Assembly: GCA_030272155.1 (NCBI GenBank)
Contig: CP126193.1
Coordinates: 868,001-932,000 of the forward strand
DNA: 64,000 bases
Origin: Tetradesmus obliquus
Taxonomy: Eukaryota > Chlorophyta > Chlorophyceae > Sphaeropleales > Scenedesmaceae
Reading direction: 5' to 3'
The position numbers and the translations under genes were made by a program. Below the pieces are notes generated by a model. The model was given only the letters and a program-made list of their open reading frames with translations, was not told where the DNA came from and did no database searches. Position 1 is the stretch's first letter. Every line of letters starts with the position of its first letter. Of this stretch, positions 1 to 11,800 are shown one piece after another.

Positions 1-190
1 TGTCACTCGGCGTGTGGCAGGGTGGCTGGTGTCACTCGGCGCGTGCAGGGTGGCTGGTGTCACTCGGCGCGTGCAGGGTGGCTGGTGTCACTAGGCGCGT
101 GACAGCGCGGCAGGTGTCACTGGTGACAGGGCGGCCGGTGTTATCTGTGACAGCGTGGCTGGCGTCACTGGGCGCGTGACAGGGCGGCTG
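1..190. repeat. 28-29 bp minisatellite
   Basis: Seven or so imperfect head-to-tail copies of a unit beginning TGTCACTCGGCGCGTG and ending GGTGGCTGG. The first three are almost identical; later ones are shorter and diverged. The array starts at or before the window edge, so its full length is unknown. No coding sense is seen. Confidence 0.85.
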
Positions 191-2199
191 CAGCTGATGT
201 GGGCTGCTGCGCACTTGCAAGCTTGCAGCTGGTTGTGCCGTGTAGTGTTGGGGTGCATCTGCCCTGTGGCACATGCATGCATGCATGGTTGTGAATGCCG
301 CTGCCAGCAACCACTATGTGCATGATCAGGCAGCTGGTAGCTGCGTTGGTGGAAGAGTTGTAGTTTCAAGCAGTAGATTGTTGATGATGTGGCACTTTTG
401 TGTCTGCAGCAAGTGCCAGTGCTGGTGCGGCAGTGCTTCTGGAGCATATCAGCTGCTCGAGCACCGCCACAGCTGCTGTGCTGTACTGCAGCTGCAGCGG
501 CTCGCATAATCTGTTGTGATCCCACCTTTCTTGTCATTTTTATAGCTGTGCCTGACGCTGGCTTGTTGCAGACGTCTGCCTGTGTCATTGGCTTGCGACC
601 CTGTCAAGTGCGTCCAGTCCAGCCAAGCACGTTGCAGGATTGCATATTGTTAACAAGTGCTGTTGCCTGCTGGTGCTTGTGCAGCGATTTTGATGCCGAG
701 TGTAACATGGCACATGTTAACATGCACGTTTCTGGCAACTGCCTGCCCCCTTGTATGCACCTGACATGCGGCACCTGCCGCAGGTGCGCCGCATCTGCCG
801 CATGGCAGCCGTGTTATTTGACTTGTGTTGTTGCGCGCTGGCAGCTGTCTGTCAACACCAGCTATATGAAGTTGAAGTAGCCATGATGGCCTGGGGGCCC
901 TTTTCGCTATGTGAGAACTCATTATGTTGCATTATGCTTGCTTGTAATGTCTGATCTGCACGCTGTAACTCTTGATATGTATAATCAGCTCTCACCAAGC
1001 CACCTTGATCATGGCACTGCATCTGCATTCAGTAGCTACTTCACTGCTTGTTTGGCTGAATTAGTTTTTCGATGGGCCATTGTCGTTTTCAGACCTGTTT
1101 CAAAGCAATGCGCAGCTGTTAGCGGCAATGCCTGCTGCCAATGTAATCTTGCACCCACTGACCCCTCACCTCATCATAAACACGATCTCTGCGATATGCT
1201 TAGGCAGCCTCAATGCGCCAGACATTTGGACGATGATGTAACATGGCGTCTCTGTTCTTACGATCAGCGCTACTTACCTGCTGGGAACTTACTTGCATAT
1301 GGGCGTGATGTCCTCAGGTAAACTTCCGCCTATGCCAGAGGTCGAAACTGGACGTACGTAGCATTCAAAATTGTTTGTAGTACCATATCGCTTTTGGTTT
1401 ATGGTATGAATGGGCTTCGGACATCTGTTTGCCGCTGACGGGTGTGCACTTACTGTCCTTAGGCTCGCGTTGTGTGTCGCCAAACCCACTTCAGGCTCCT
1501 CCATACTATTGTCGTAGCATATTTACTAAGTTATGAAACGCTGTAAGATCTGAAGAAACAAGTACTGCTCAGTCATAATGCCATTGTCGGCAACAGCAAG
1601 GAAGGCCTGGTGAAACCACTCCTTTACACGCATGCTGCAGTGATCTCGAGTTTCTAATTTGAAGAGTCGTTGTCATTACTGCGTGTCTGATCACCAACGA
1701 TCGGACATGCTGCTCCTGTCAAGTGCCTAGCGTGGCGACTGCGAATCACGTTCAAGGCGTCTACGTGTGCTTAACAACAACATCATTCCTCTTGAACTGA
1801 AAGCGAATTTATGTAGCGTGGACTGCCTGCCCAGAAAGATCACTGGAGGAACCTACAAGCACAGCTTCTGGGGCTAGCAGATTCAAGCGTTTGGCACAGA
1901 ACGAAGGTACCAACGTCCTACTCGCTCAAAACGTCATTTATTATAATAATGTGTTGCTAACAGCTACATGTGGGATGCTGCTGAAGCAGCATAGTTGCAG
2001 CACTGTTTGCACCAGCAGCAGCAGCAGCAGATCCAAAGCTACAGGGCATATGCAACATGCAGCCGGTCACCCCTCAGCTGTCCCGAAACAGCAGACGGTT
2101 GAAAGATTGATTCGTGACGATACAGCTTAATCGATTTCAGAGCAGCTGATGTGTCCTGACACAAACTGTCACCTGTGTATCTTGCAGGTTTTCTGTCCC
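191..2199. other. upstream region without recognised gene
   Basis: No conserved protein or RNA gene is recognised. Short open frames on both strands look random. From about 1321 to 1960 the composition changes: fewer CAG/CTG words and more AT than the rest of the window, which suggests a different origin or simply unconstrained spacer. The last part probably holds the promoter and 5' UTR of the giant gene that starts at 2200; no clear TATA box is seen. Confidence 0.4.
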
Positions 2200-2274
2200 A
2201 TGGCCAGTGGCCAGTGGCAGGGCATGCCCCTGCTGCTGGTCATAGCAGTGCTGCTGCTATGGCAGCATCCAATG
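2200..2274 (+). other. exon 1: signal peptide of the giant gene
   Basis: ATG at 2200 opens 25 codons ending at a GTGAGT donor (2275). A second in-frame ATG lies eight codons on and leads straight into a hydrophobic core ([12 protein letters not shown]), the form of a secretory signal peptide. Phase 0 at the end fits the acceptor at 2575. The cleavage site would fall at the exon junction or just after it. Confidence 0.6.
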
Positions 2275-2774
2275 GTGAGTGCTGCAGCAGCAACAGCTGA
2301 GTTAGCAGATAAAAAGCTGTGCGGTGTACGCACACGCATGCGGCAGAGGGCGCCTGCAGGATCCAGCAGATGCAGGATGTCAGAACTTGCCACAGAAACG
2401 GAATGCGCACACGCAGCAGTGCGCTGTTGCCAAAGTGATGTGGATTGAGGACGTTTTATACATCGTCAGGCATTTGATATGTGACAGTCGCACACCCCAC
2501 GCAGGCCAGCACCCCGAGCTGGCATGCAGACAAATTGAACATTGAAACTGAGTTTGCCCTGCTGTGTGTCGCAGGCTGTGCAAGCCGCATGCTGCACACA
2601 GGGGCAGCCCTCTTACATCGGAGCAGGGTTTGTGCCTGCCAGCTATGGCTACACGTACAAAACCCTTACCTGCAGGTGGGCACGGTGCAGTCTGTCACAA
2701 CCTTTGCGGAACGTTTTGTCTGCAGCAGTGGCAGCTCGCCAGCTTGTGCTCTGTAATGCAGCTGCTGCAAGAAA

Positions 2775-2817
<43 letters not shown>

Positions 2818-5800
2818 TCCGTTGTCGGCTCCTGCTGCTTCCCGTCCCTGCCAGATAAGCTCCCAAAGACTTGCTGAAACTGGCGGCTGGGTCATGTTGC
2901 TGCTGCAGTGATGGCCCGTGTGTCGGCGCCAACTTCAACTACCTCACTGCGGGGTTCGGAGTGTCGCAGTCGGCTGACCCCGATGCCTGCTGCTCCACAG
3001 ACACCAACCCCAACAACGGATACTGGTGAGCTTCATTACCTTAAGCTTGTACTGCATGCAGTGGGTGTTACGCGCCTTGAAACGGAGTGGCACGGTGAAT
3101 TTCTACCCGTAAGGTCGTATTAGGACAGCAACAACAGCCAGGCAGTGCACAGAAGCGCGAGGTGTTTCATGGTGTGGCTGCAGTGGATGTCAAGCCATGC
3201 CGATGGTATGTGCTTGCTGCACTACGAGCATGCGGACCTGCATCCTGCAGCAACAAATCTTGCTGCAAAGCATAGCCGCAGCTGGGCGGTGATGCTGCGG
3301 CATGGAAATCAACCCCAGCTGTTCATTTAGCACCCTGCGCATGCACTCGCCTGTCTGGCAGCACACTGCGCAGTAATGTACTGCTGCCAAAGTCATTCGC
3401 TCTGCTGCGAAGTTGCCTAACCACGCTGTGCCGGTGCTGTCCAACAGGTACAACCCTCCGGCAGGGTCTGGCCAGACCTGGTGGCGCACAGAGACCGCAT
3501 ATGGCGGGCCCTACCCAGGCACTGGCCGCACATGCAACCCTAGTGTGGCCAAGCACACCTGCAGCAGCAGCCAGGTGTGTGGAGACAGCTGCGTGCATGT
3601 GCTGCCTCTCGCAGCAGCCAGCTGCCATGTGCAACATGCTCAGACTGCTGGGCAGTCAGGGCGCAGCGCCTGTGCTGTTATGCAGGAGACGCAGCGCCTG
3701 TGCTGTTGTGCAGGAGACGCAGCTCAGAAGGCTGCTGCAAGGGGCTGCCGTGCTCTGCAGCTCACACAGCATATCACACAGAATATCACACAGCATATCA
3801 CACAGCATATCACACAGCATATCACACAGCATCTCACAGCATTTCACAGCATCTCACAGCAGCTGCTGGGAGCCTCACGAGGCGACACGCCTCGCCCTCT
3901 GTCTTGCATGGCGCCCAGCAACAAGCGCAGCAAGGCTCGATGCACGGGTGGCGGCCTGCTATTAGCATTATCTATTAGGGCGCAGCAGTAGCCGAGATGC
4001 GGCTGCTGCAGCTGCTATTCATGCAAGAATGTGTATGTGAGTGCTGGCGGCGCTGCCTCTGATGCTACTGCTGAGGCTGGTACTTCTGTTTGCTTGCTGC
4101 TCTGCAGGCGGTGCCTAGGTGCGTTGACACAAGGCCTGACCTGCCAGGCGCACAGCCGTGGTACTGCGTTGCTGCGCAAGGCTTGTTCGTCAACCAGAGT
4201 GCATGGAACTCTCCAAGCCCTTCAAATACAGTGTGCTGCCTGGTGAGCTTAACTGCAACTGATTTTGACGCGTTCCCGTCACATGGCCTGCCTAAGACGT
4301 GCTTGGTGCTATGTCTGTCGCGTGCGGGTGGGGCGAGCGCCTGATATGGATATCTGCTTCTGTTGCCATGCAAAGACCTCCTGTTCTTGCGTCACCATGT
4401 ACATGCAGCCGTCCCTCCTTTTTGTAAAGAGGGAAGACGGAATCTTACGGGCTCGTCACCACTGCCACCACTGAGCGATTCCAATTGCTGGGGATGGGCC
4501 GCCCCTCCTTGTGTGAATCCAGGCTCACTGTGCTGCTCACCAACGTGTTCATCTCACAGCTCTGCACTGCATCCGCTTGTCGTTTGTGCCAAACCTGCAG
4601 ATGCGGCTAGCCCCAGCCCATCACCCTCAGCATCACCAGAGCTGCTGCCCAACCCCAGCCCCAGCCCATCACCTGATGCGGCTAGCCCCAGCCCATCACC
4701 TGATGCGGCTAGCCCATCACCCGATGCGGCTAGCCCCAGCCCATCACCTGATGTTGCTAACCCCAGCCCATCACCCAATGTGGTTAACCCCAGCCCATCA
4801 CCCGATGCGGCTAGCCCCAGCCCTTCACCTGATGTTGCTAGCCCCAGCCCATCACCCGATGCGGCTAGCCCCAGCCCATCACCCGATGCGGCTAGCCCCA
4901 GCCCATCACCCTCAGCATCACCAGAGCTGCTGCCCAACCCCAGCCCCAGCCCATCACCTGATGCGGCTAGCCCCAGCCCATCACCCGATGCGGCTAGCCC
5001 CAGCCCGTCACCTGGTGTTACTAGCCCCAGCCCGTCACCTGGTGTTGCTAGCCCCAGCCCATCACCTGATGTGGCTAGCCCCAGCCCATCACCCTCAGCA
5101 TCACCAGAGCTGCTGCCCAACCCCAGCCCCAGCCCATCACCTGATGTGGCTAGCCCCAGCCCATCACCCGATGTGGCTAGCCCCAGCCCATCACCCGATG
5201 CGGCTAGCCCCAGCCCGTCACCTGGTGTTACTAGCCCCAGCCCGTCACCTGGTGTTGCTAGCCCCAGCCCATCACCCGATGCGGCCAGCCCCAGCCCATC
5301 ACCCGATGTGGCCAGCCCCAGCCCGTCACCCGATGTGGCCAGCCCCAGCCCATCACCTGATGCAGCTAGCCCCAGCCCATCACCCTCAGCAGTGGTGCGC
5401 TCCCTTGCTTTCCGTTATGTCATGTTGAAGAAGTGATTCCCCGTTTCTGTTATCGGCTGCAGCACCAATTTACCTATATATAACATTTCATGAGATTTAC
5501 TTTGCACAGCAACACGGCTCACAACTGGCTATCCTGCACTTGTGCGCTTGCGCGGTCGGCTGCTATGCTGTTGTTATTTTATGAAAGGGGTTTGATTGAT
5601 GGGTTGAGAGCACATTATATCACATCTGCAAAATGCGATACAGCTTCTAACATCGCCTGTGTTTGGGTGGACGCTGTAGCTCAAACGCTCCTATGCTGGT
5701 CTGTTTTTCCACTTCCAGCTGAATGCTGCTTTGCTGGCTGTTCAAAAGTGAACTAACAATGTGCCATACTTCAATACGCGGCTCAGCGCGTTGTTGATCT

Positions 5801-8800
5801 CTTACATGTTTCCCAACTGTTGCTGCAGCCTACTTGTGCTGACACAAACGTGACAGAGCCAGGCGCCCAGCAGTGGAACTGCCGCAGAGCAGCTTTCAAC
5901 CCGGCCAACGCTGATGCCACGCCACCAGATGGCCCGACGTGTTGCTTGGTGGGTGCTGGCCGTTCAGCTGCTTTGGCACTAATGTCACATAAATCAATGG
6001 GCCGGAGGATAATATCTGCCAGTCCAGTACCTTCTGGTCTCAAACTGTGTGTTTACCCTGTTGTGGCTCATACCATCTAAAGATGGTGCCATGAAATGCA
6101 AGTATCTCCTCTCAAAACACTTCACTTGTCGCAAAAACGCTGATCTGCATGCGTGCCACTTTAAAACTACCACCAACTCAATGTGCAGACTCCGCACAAC
6201 ACGCTCATCTTTGCTTTCATTTGTTGTGCAGGCTACCTGCGCTGACACAAACGTGACAGAGAGCAGGGCGCAAGAGTTTGTGTGCACGCCTGGCACCCTG
6301 CTCAATCCAGATGCTGTGAACAGCACCACCCTGGATCAGGCCACGTGCTGCAAAGTGAGTGCAGCACCGCACTAGGCATTGTGTGTATCACGAGTGCATT
6401 AGATTCGCTGCTAAAAACATGGGTTATAGATAAACTTCTGTCAAGAGCCATGGACAAGCTTGACAGTAGTGCAGCACTGCTACCCGCTGCATATGCTAGA
6501 TGCAATGTTATTGTGTACTGCTTGTGATCAGCACATCTCTCATTGCACTCGCGTACACAAGTGCAATGTTGTTGTCTACTTCTTGTGCACAGCACATCTC
6601 TCATTGAAACTGTATACAAACGTGAGCTGCCCGGGCGTCGAGGTAAACCTTGTACATACACACGTTCACAGAAGAGCACACTTTCTGGATGCGTGCAGGT
6701 GCCGCCCACACCCGCCACATGCAACGACACCAACCCGTTCACAGCTGAGGAAGAGCCATTCGAATGTGGCCCCGCCAACTTGTTCAACACTGCAGCTGGC
6801 ACCGCTGAACCCGGCAACGCGGTGTGCTGCCTGGTGAGACAACACTCATATGTTTGCCAAGCACAGTAGCAACAGGTTCACAGCCAGCTGTGTGGCTTCC
6901 TGCTGAGCATGAGTTTTGCCTCCATCCACTGCATGCATGGACTGTCGTAGGTGACGCTGAGTGCACTTTTCGTGTCTGCCGTGCAGCCTACTTGCCTCGA
7001 CACTCGGGTCGCAAATCGGTCAGACAACGCAACGTTTGACTGCCCAGCCGGATTGGTGTTCAACCAATCCCGCCAGTTCTGGACCCCACCCACCCGGGCG
7101 GCATGCTGTTCGGTGAGTTGATGAAAAATGTCCGATGCTTAGCAAATGGAGTAACAGCAGAGCACTGTGCTTAAAAGCTGGGTTGACATGGGGTTGCAAG
7201 CTTGGAGCACAGCATCACCATGTGCTTCAGCCATATTAGCATGGCCGCCTGCAGGAGACAACCATAGCTTTCTGAGCCCGTGCATATTATGTCATGCAAG
7301 CACCACAATCTTTGAATGTTCTGCTTTGTTCAATCATCAGTGCTTCCATCCGCACAGCACTCTGATCTGCTTCACCGCTGACCTGCGCTATGACTGTTTG
7401 TTGGAATGCAGCCAACCTGCAACCGCACAAGTACAAACAACAATGGAGCGCCGTATCCTTGCCCAGTCGGCACGGTGTTCAACCAGGCGAATGCAACCAG
7501 CACAACCATCAACCAGGCTACATGCTGTACGGTGAGCACCAGACTGCAAAGATCATAGCTGCAGCTGTGATGCGACACCACTGATAAGTCAGATGCCAAA
7601 GGGAAACATCAGACTAGCATGATGGGAAGTTACAGAGTCACGATACGATCTGTTCCACAGTTTGAGCACGCAAGGCTTGTTCATACAAATGCTCTACAGA
7701 TGAAAAATATCCAGTACACAGGCTATGCATGGGCAGTGCATGCAGGTCAAGGCTTGTTATGTGCTGGTGTCAGCTGCTATCCATGCAGGTGGTGTGGTTG
7801 TTTTTGTACACCATGCCTCATAGGACACACCACAATCAGGATGAATAATACGCCATGTCCTGACGCAATGCAGGGCGCTAGTTCCAGCCCATCACCCTCA
7901 GCATCACCCGAGCTGCTGCCCAGCCCCAGCCCATCACCTGATGCGGCTAGCCCCAGCCCATCACCCGATGGGGCTAGCCCCAGCCCATCACCCGATGCGG
8001 CTAGCCCCAGCCCATCACCTGATGTGCCCAGCCCCAGCCCATCACCCGATGCGGCCAGCCCCAGCCCATCACCCGATACTGCTAGTCCCAGCCCATCACC
8101 TGATGCGGCTAGCCCCAGCCCATCACCCTCAGCATCACCAGAGCTGCTGCCCAACCCCAGCCCCAGCCCATCACCCGATGGGGCTAGCCCCAGCCCATCA
8201 CCCGATGCGGCTAGCCCCAGCCCATCACCTGATGTGCCCAGCCCCAGCCCATCACCCGATGCGGCTAGCCCCAGCCCATCACCTGATGTGCCCAGCCCCA
8301 GCCCATCACCCGATGCGGCCAGCCCCAGCCCATCACCCGATACTGCTAGTCCCAGCCCATCACCTGATGCGGCTAGCCCCAGCCCATCACCCTCAGCATC
8401 ACCAGAGCTGCTGCCCAACCCCAGCCCCAGCCCATCACCTGATGCGGCCAGCCCCAGCCCATCACCTGATGCCGCTAGCCCCAGCCCATCACCCGATGCG
8501 GCTAGCCCCAGCCCATCACCTGATGTGGCTAGCCCCAGCCCATCACCTGATGTGGCTAGCCCCAGCCCATCACCCGATGTGCCCAGCCCCAGCCCATCAC
8601 CTGATGTGCCCAGCCCCAGCCCATCACCGGATGTGGCTAGCCCCAGCCCATCACCTGATGTGGCTAGCCCCAGCCCATCACCTGATGTGGCTAGCCCCAG
8701 CCCATCACCTGATGTGGCTAGCCCCAGCCCATCACCTGATGTGGCTAGCCCCAGCCCGTCACCCTCAGGAGTGGTGCGTTGCTTCCTGACCAGTTTTGAA

Positions 8801-11800
8801 GTGTTAAGTGACATCATGCATTTCTTGCAGGGTCCAGAAATGTTTTCCATGATGACCGCAACAAGTCCCTCAACATTTGAATTTGTTGCGTTGTGGCAGG
8901 CCTTGAAATCTCTGCTGTTGTGTGAGTGTACGCGGTGGCCGTTGATCTGGTGTCTGTTGAAATTTAGTGCGTGCTGAACGTGGAAACACATTTGCTTTCA
9001 GCGAGGTGCACTACAGTTGCTTGCTATGTTTGCTGTCAGCTAAGCGCTGTAGCTCGCACTATTGTCTATGTTGCATGCTGAGCTACATGCTACCTTGCGT
9101 GCTGTTTATACTAAATACGCGCCTCACATGAGTATGTGATTCCGTGACCAATTGTTGCCTTGCCTGTTTGAACAATGTTGCTGCAGCCGACTTGTGCTGA
9201 CACAAATGTGACAAGTCTAGGTGCCCAGCAATGGGCATGCGGCAGGGCAGCGTTTAACCTGGCCAGTGCTGATGCCTCGCCACCCGATGCCCTGACGTGC
9301 TGCTTGGTAAGTACCTGCCTTTCAACTGCGCTTGAACGTAACGGATTTGCGGCTGATAACTGTTACTATGTTGGTGCAATGTCTCAAACCATGCGTTCAC
9401 CCTTTTGCAGCTCATACCACCAAGGTGGTACCAGGACCTACATGTAACTGTTGTTTCCCACAATGTTTGGCAGGAACTTGTGTTGCACTTGCGCCACCAA
9501 CCCGCACAAAAGGTGGCCTTTGGCTTACATGTACTTGTCTGCCTGGCCACACATTGTTGTGCAGGCTACTTGCGCTGACACCAACGTGACAGAGGCCAGG
9601 GCGCAGGAGTTTGTGTGCTTACCAGGCACCCAGATCAACCCAGCTGCTGCGAACAGCACAACCGTGGATCAGGACACTTGCTGCACAGTGAGCGCAGTGG
9701 TGCACTGGGTGTATCGTGTGCATGCCAACTGACATGTATCTTGCCATCTACATCCTTACTTTTCCAGTCTGCACGATGCACAAGACGACTGGTAGTGATG
9801 CACTGCTATTTGATGTTGAGGTTCAGGCCACGCTTCACCTACTGTTTGTGCTGGCAGATACACATATGAATATACTGTCAATCTTTGTTATGTGCAGGTG
9901 CCACCCAAGGAAGCGACATGCGCCGACACCGATCCGTTCACAGCTGTTGAGGAGCCATGGCGGTGCGGCCCTGGCAACCTGGTCAACACTGCCAACGCAA
10001 ACGTCACTTCTCCCAGCAACCAAGTCTGCTGCTTGGTAAGGATCGGGTGATGGTGTGCACCTACTGTGTGAACAGCGGGCGGGCTCTGGTGTAAACAGCA
10101 TTGCTGATCAAGAATGCATGCAGTGGATGTCTCGCCACCGAGCGACCAAGCATGCTGCCTGGCCAGATACCAACCACAAGTTTGCTGAGCGTGCTGGCAG
10201 TGTCTGCCTGTGGGGGTGAACATTTTTGGCGTAGGCAGAAAGGTGTACCTCGGCAGTGCTTCCGGGATCAGCAGGATGCATACCATGGCAACATGCGACA
10301 CTGACAATGTCTCTGTGTATGCCGTGCAGGCTACCTGCCTGGACACTCGGGTCTCAAACCGGTCAGACAATGCGACCTTTGAATGCCCAACTGGCTTGGT
10401 GTTGAATCCAGCAACCCTGTTCTCTTCACCACCCAGTCGGCAGTTGTGCTGCAAGGTGAGGTTACGCTCACAGCCCAGCACACAGCAGACAGTGGGTCTT
10501 TCATTCCGTGCTCCTGAACAAGGCTACGAGTGTCCAGCTGTATATGTGCTGGTTCAGCCACAGCATGGCAGTTGCCAAGGACCGACATCTCTATCACCTG
10601 GGTTGTTATTCAAGCTGATGCACAGCTCCCAATGCCGTGAATCGTTACATGATCTCTGCTGCACACCTGCGCAGCATTGCGTGACATGCTCCACAGCTGA
10701 CCAGTTTTTCCTCCTTCACTCTGCCGCACAGCCCACCTGCAATCGCACAAGTACAGGTTTGACTGCGCTGCCGTTTCCCTGCCCCCTACTGCTCCCTCCC
10801 GCGCAGCACTCTGACCTGCTCCATGGCTGTTTGTTGCAATGCAGCCAACGTGCAACCGCACAAGTACGGCTAACAATGGAGCGCCATTTTCTTGCCCATC
10901 TGGCACTGTCTTCAACCAGGCCAACGCAACCAGCACAACAGTCAACCTGGCTACCTGTTGCACAGTGAGCTTCAGACTGCACATGGCGCAGCTGCAGCAG
11001 CAGTACAAACGCAAACACAGCTCTTTCATCAATGCCTTAACAAGCTAAAGCAGCACACCACAATCAAATTGTGCAATCACACACAGTCAAGTGTGAGTGA
11101 GGCGGACAGTGGAGCCAGGCAATCTAGAGCACGTATGCTGCAGCACGCCCAAATAAGCAGTACACAAGCTATGCATCAGCTCAGCAAGTAACCGGCTGGT
11201 TTGACCACTACTGTCAGCCGCATTTCTCTGGTGATACGACTTGTTTTGTTCCAAGTCGTCATACTCGCCCAAAACACCGAATAGACGAAAGCAAAAAAAT
11301 ATGTTACTTTTCAATGCAATGCAGAGCGGAGCCCCCAGCCCATCACCCTCAGCATCACCAGACCTGCTACCCAACCCCAGCCCCAGCCCATCACCTGATG
11401 CAGCTAGCCCCAGCCCATCACCTGATGCGGCCAGCCCCAGCCCATCACCCGAAGCGGCTAGCCCCAGCCCATCACCTTATGCAGCTAGCCCCAGCCCATC
11501 GCCTGATGCGGCAAGCCCCAGCCCATCGCCTGATGCGGCAAGCCCCAGCCCATCGCCTGATGCGGCTAGCCCTAGCCCATCACCTGATGCGGCTAGCCCT
11601 AGCCCAACACCTGACGCGGCCAGCCCCAGCCCATCGGCCGATGCGGCTAGCCCCAGCCCATCACCTGATGCAGCTAGCCCCAGCCCATCACCCTCAGCAT
11701 CACCAGAACTGCTGCCCAACCCCAGTCCCAGCCCATCGCCTGATGTGGCTAGCCCCAGCCCATCACCCGATGCGGCTAGCCCCAGCCCATCCCCCGATGC

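Larger units (their letters stand above)
5829..8773 (+). repeat. exon block 1 (modules A-B-C-D-E plus SP2)
   Basis: Five single-exon Cys modules and one Ser-Pro exon. A 5829-5948 ([18 protein letters not shown]), B 6232-6354 ([18 protein letters not shown]), C 6699-6833 ([14 protein letters not shown]), D 6987-7112 ([14 protein letters not shown]), E 7412-7531 ([14 protein letters not shown]), SP2 7874-8773 (SPSPSPDAA repeats with three SASPELLP caps). Each module has Cys near position 3, one near 18-21 and a CC pair at its end. All exons are phase 0-0. Confidence 0.85.
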
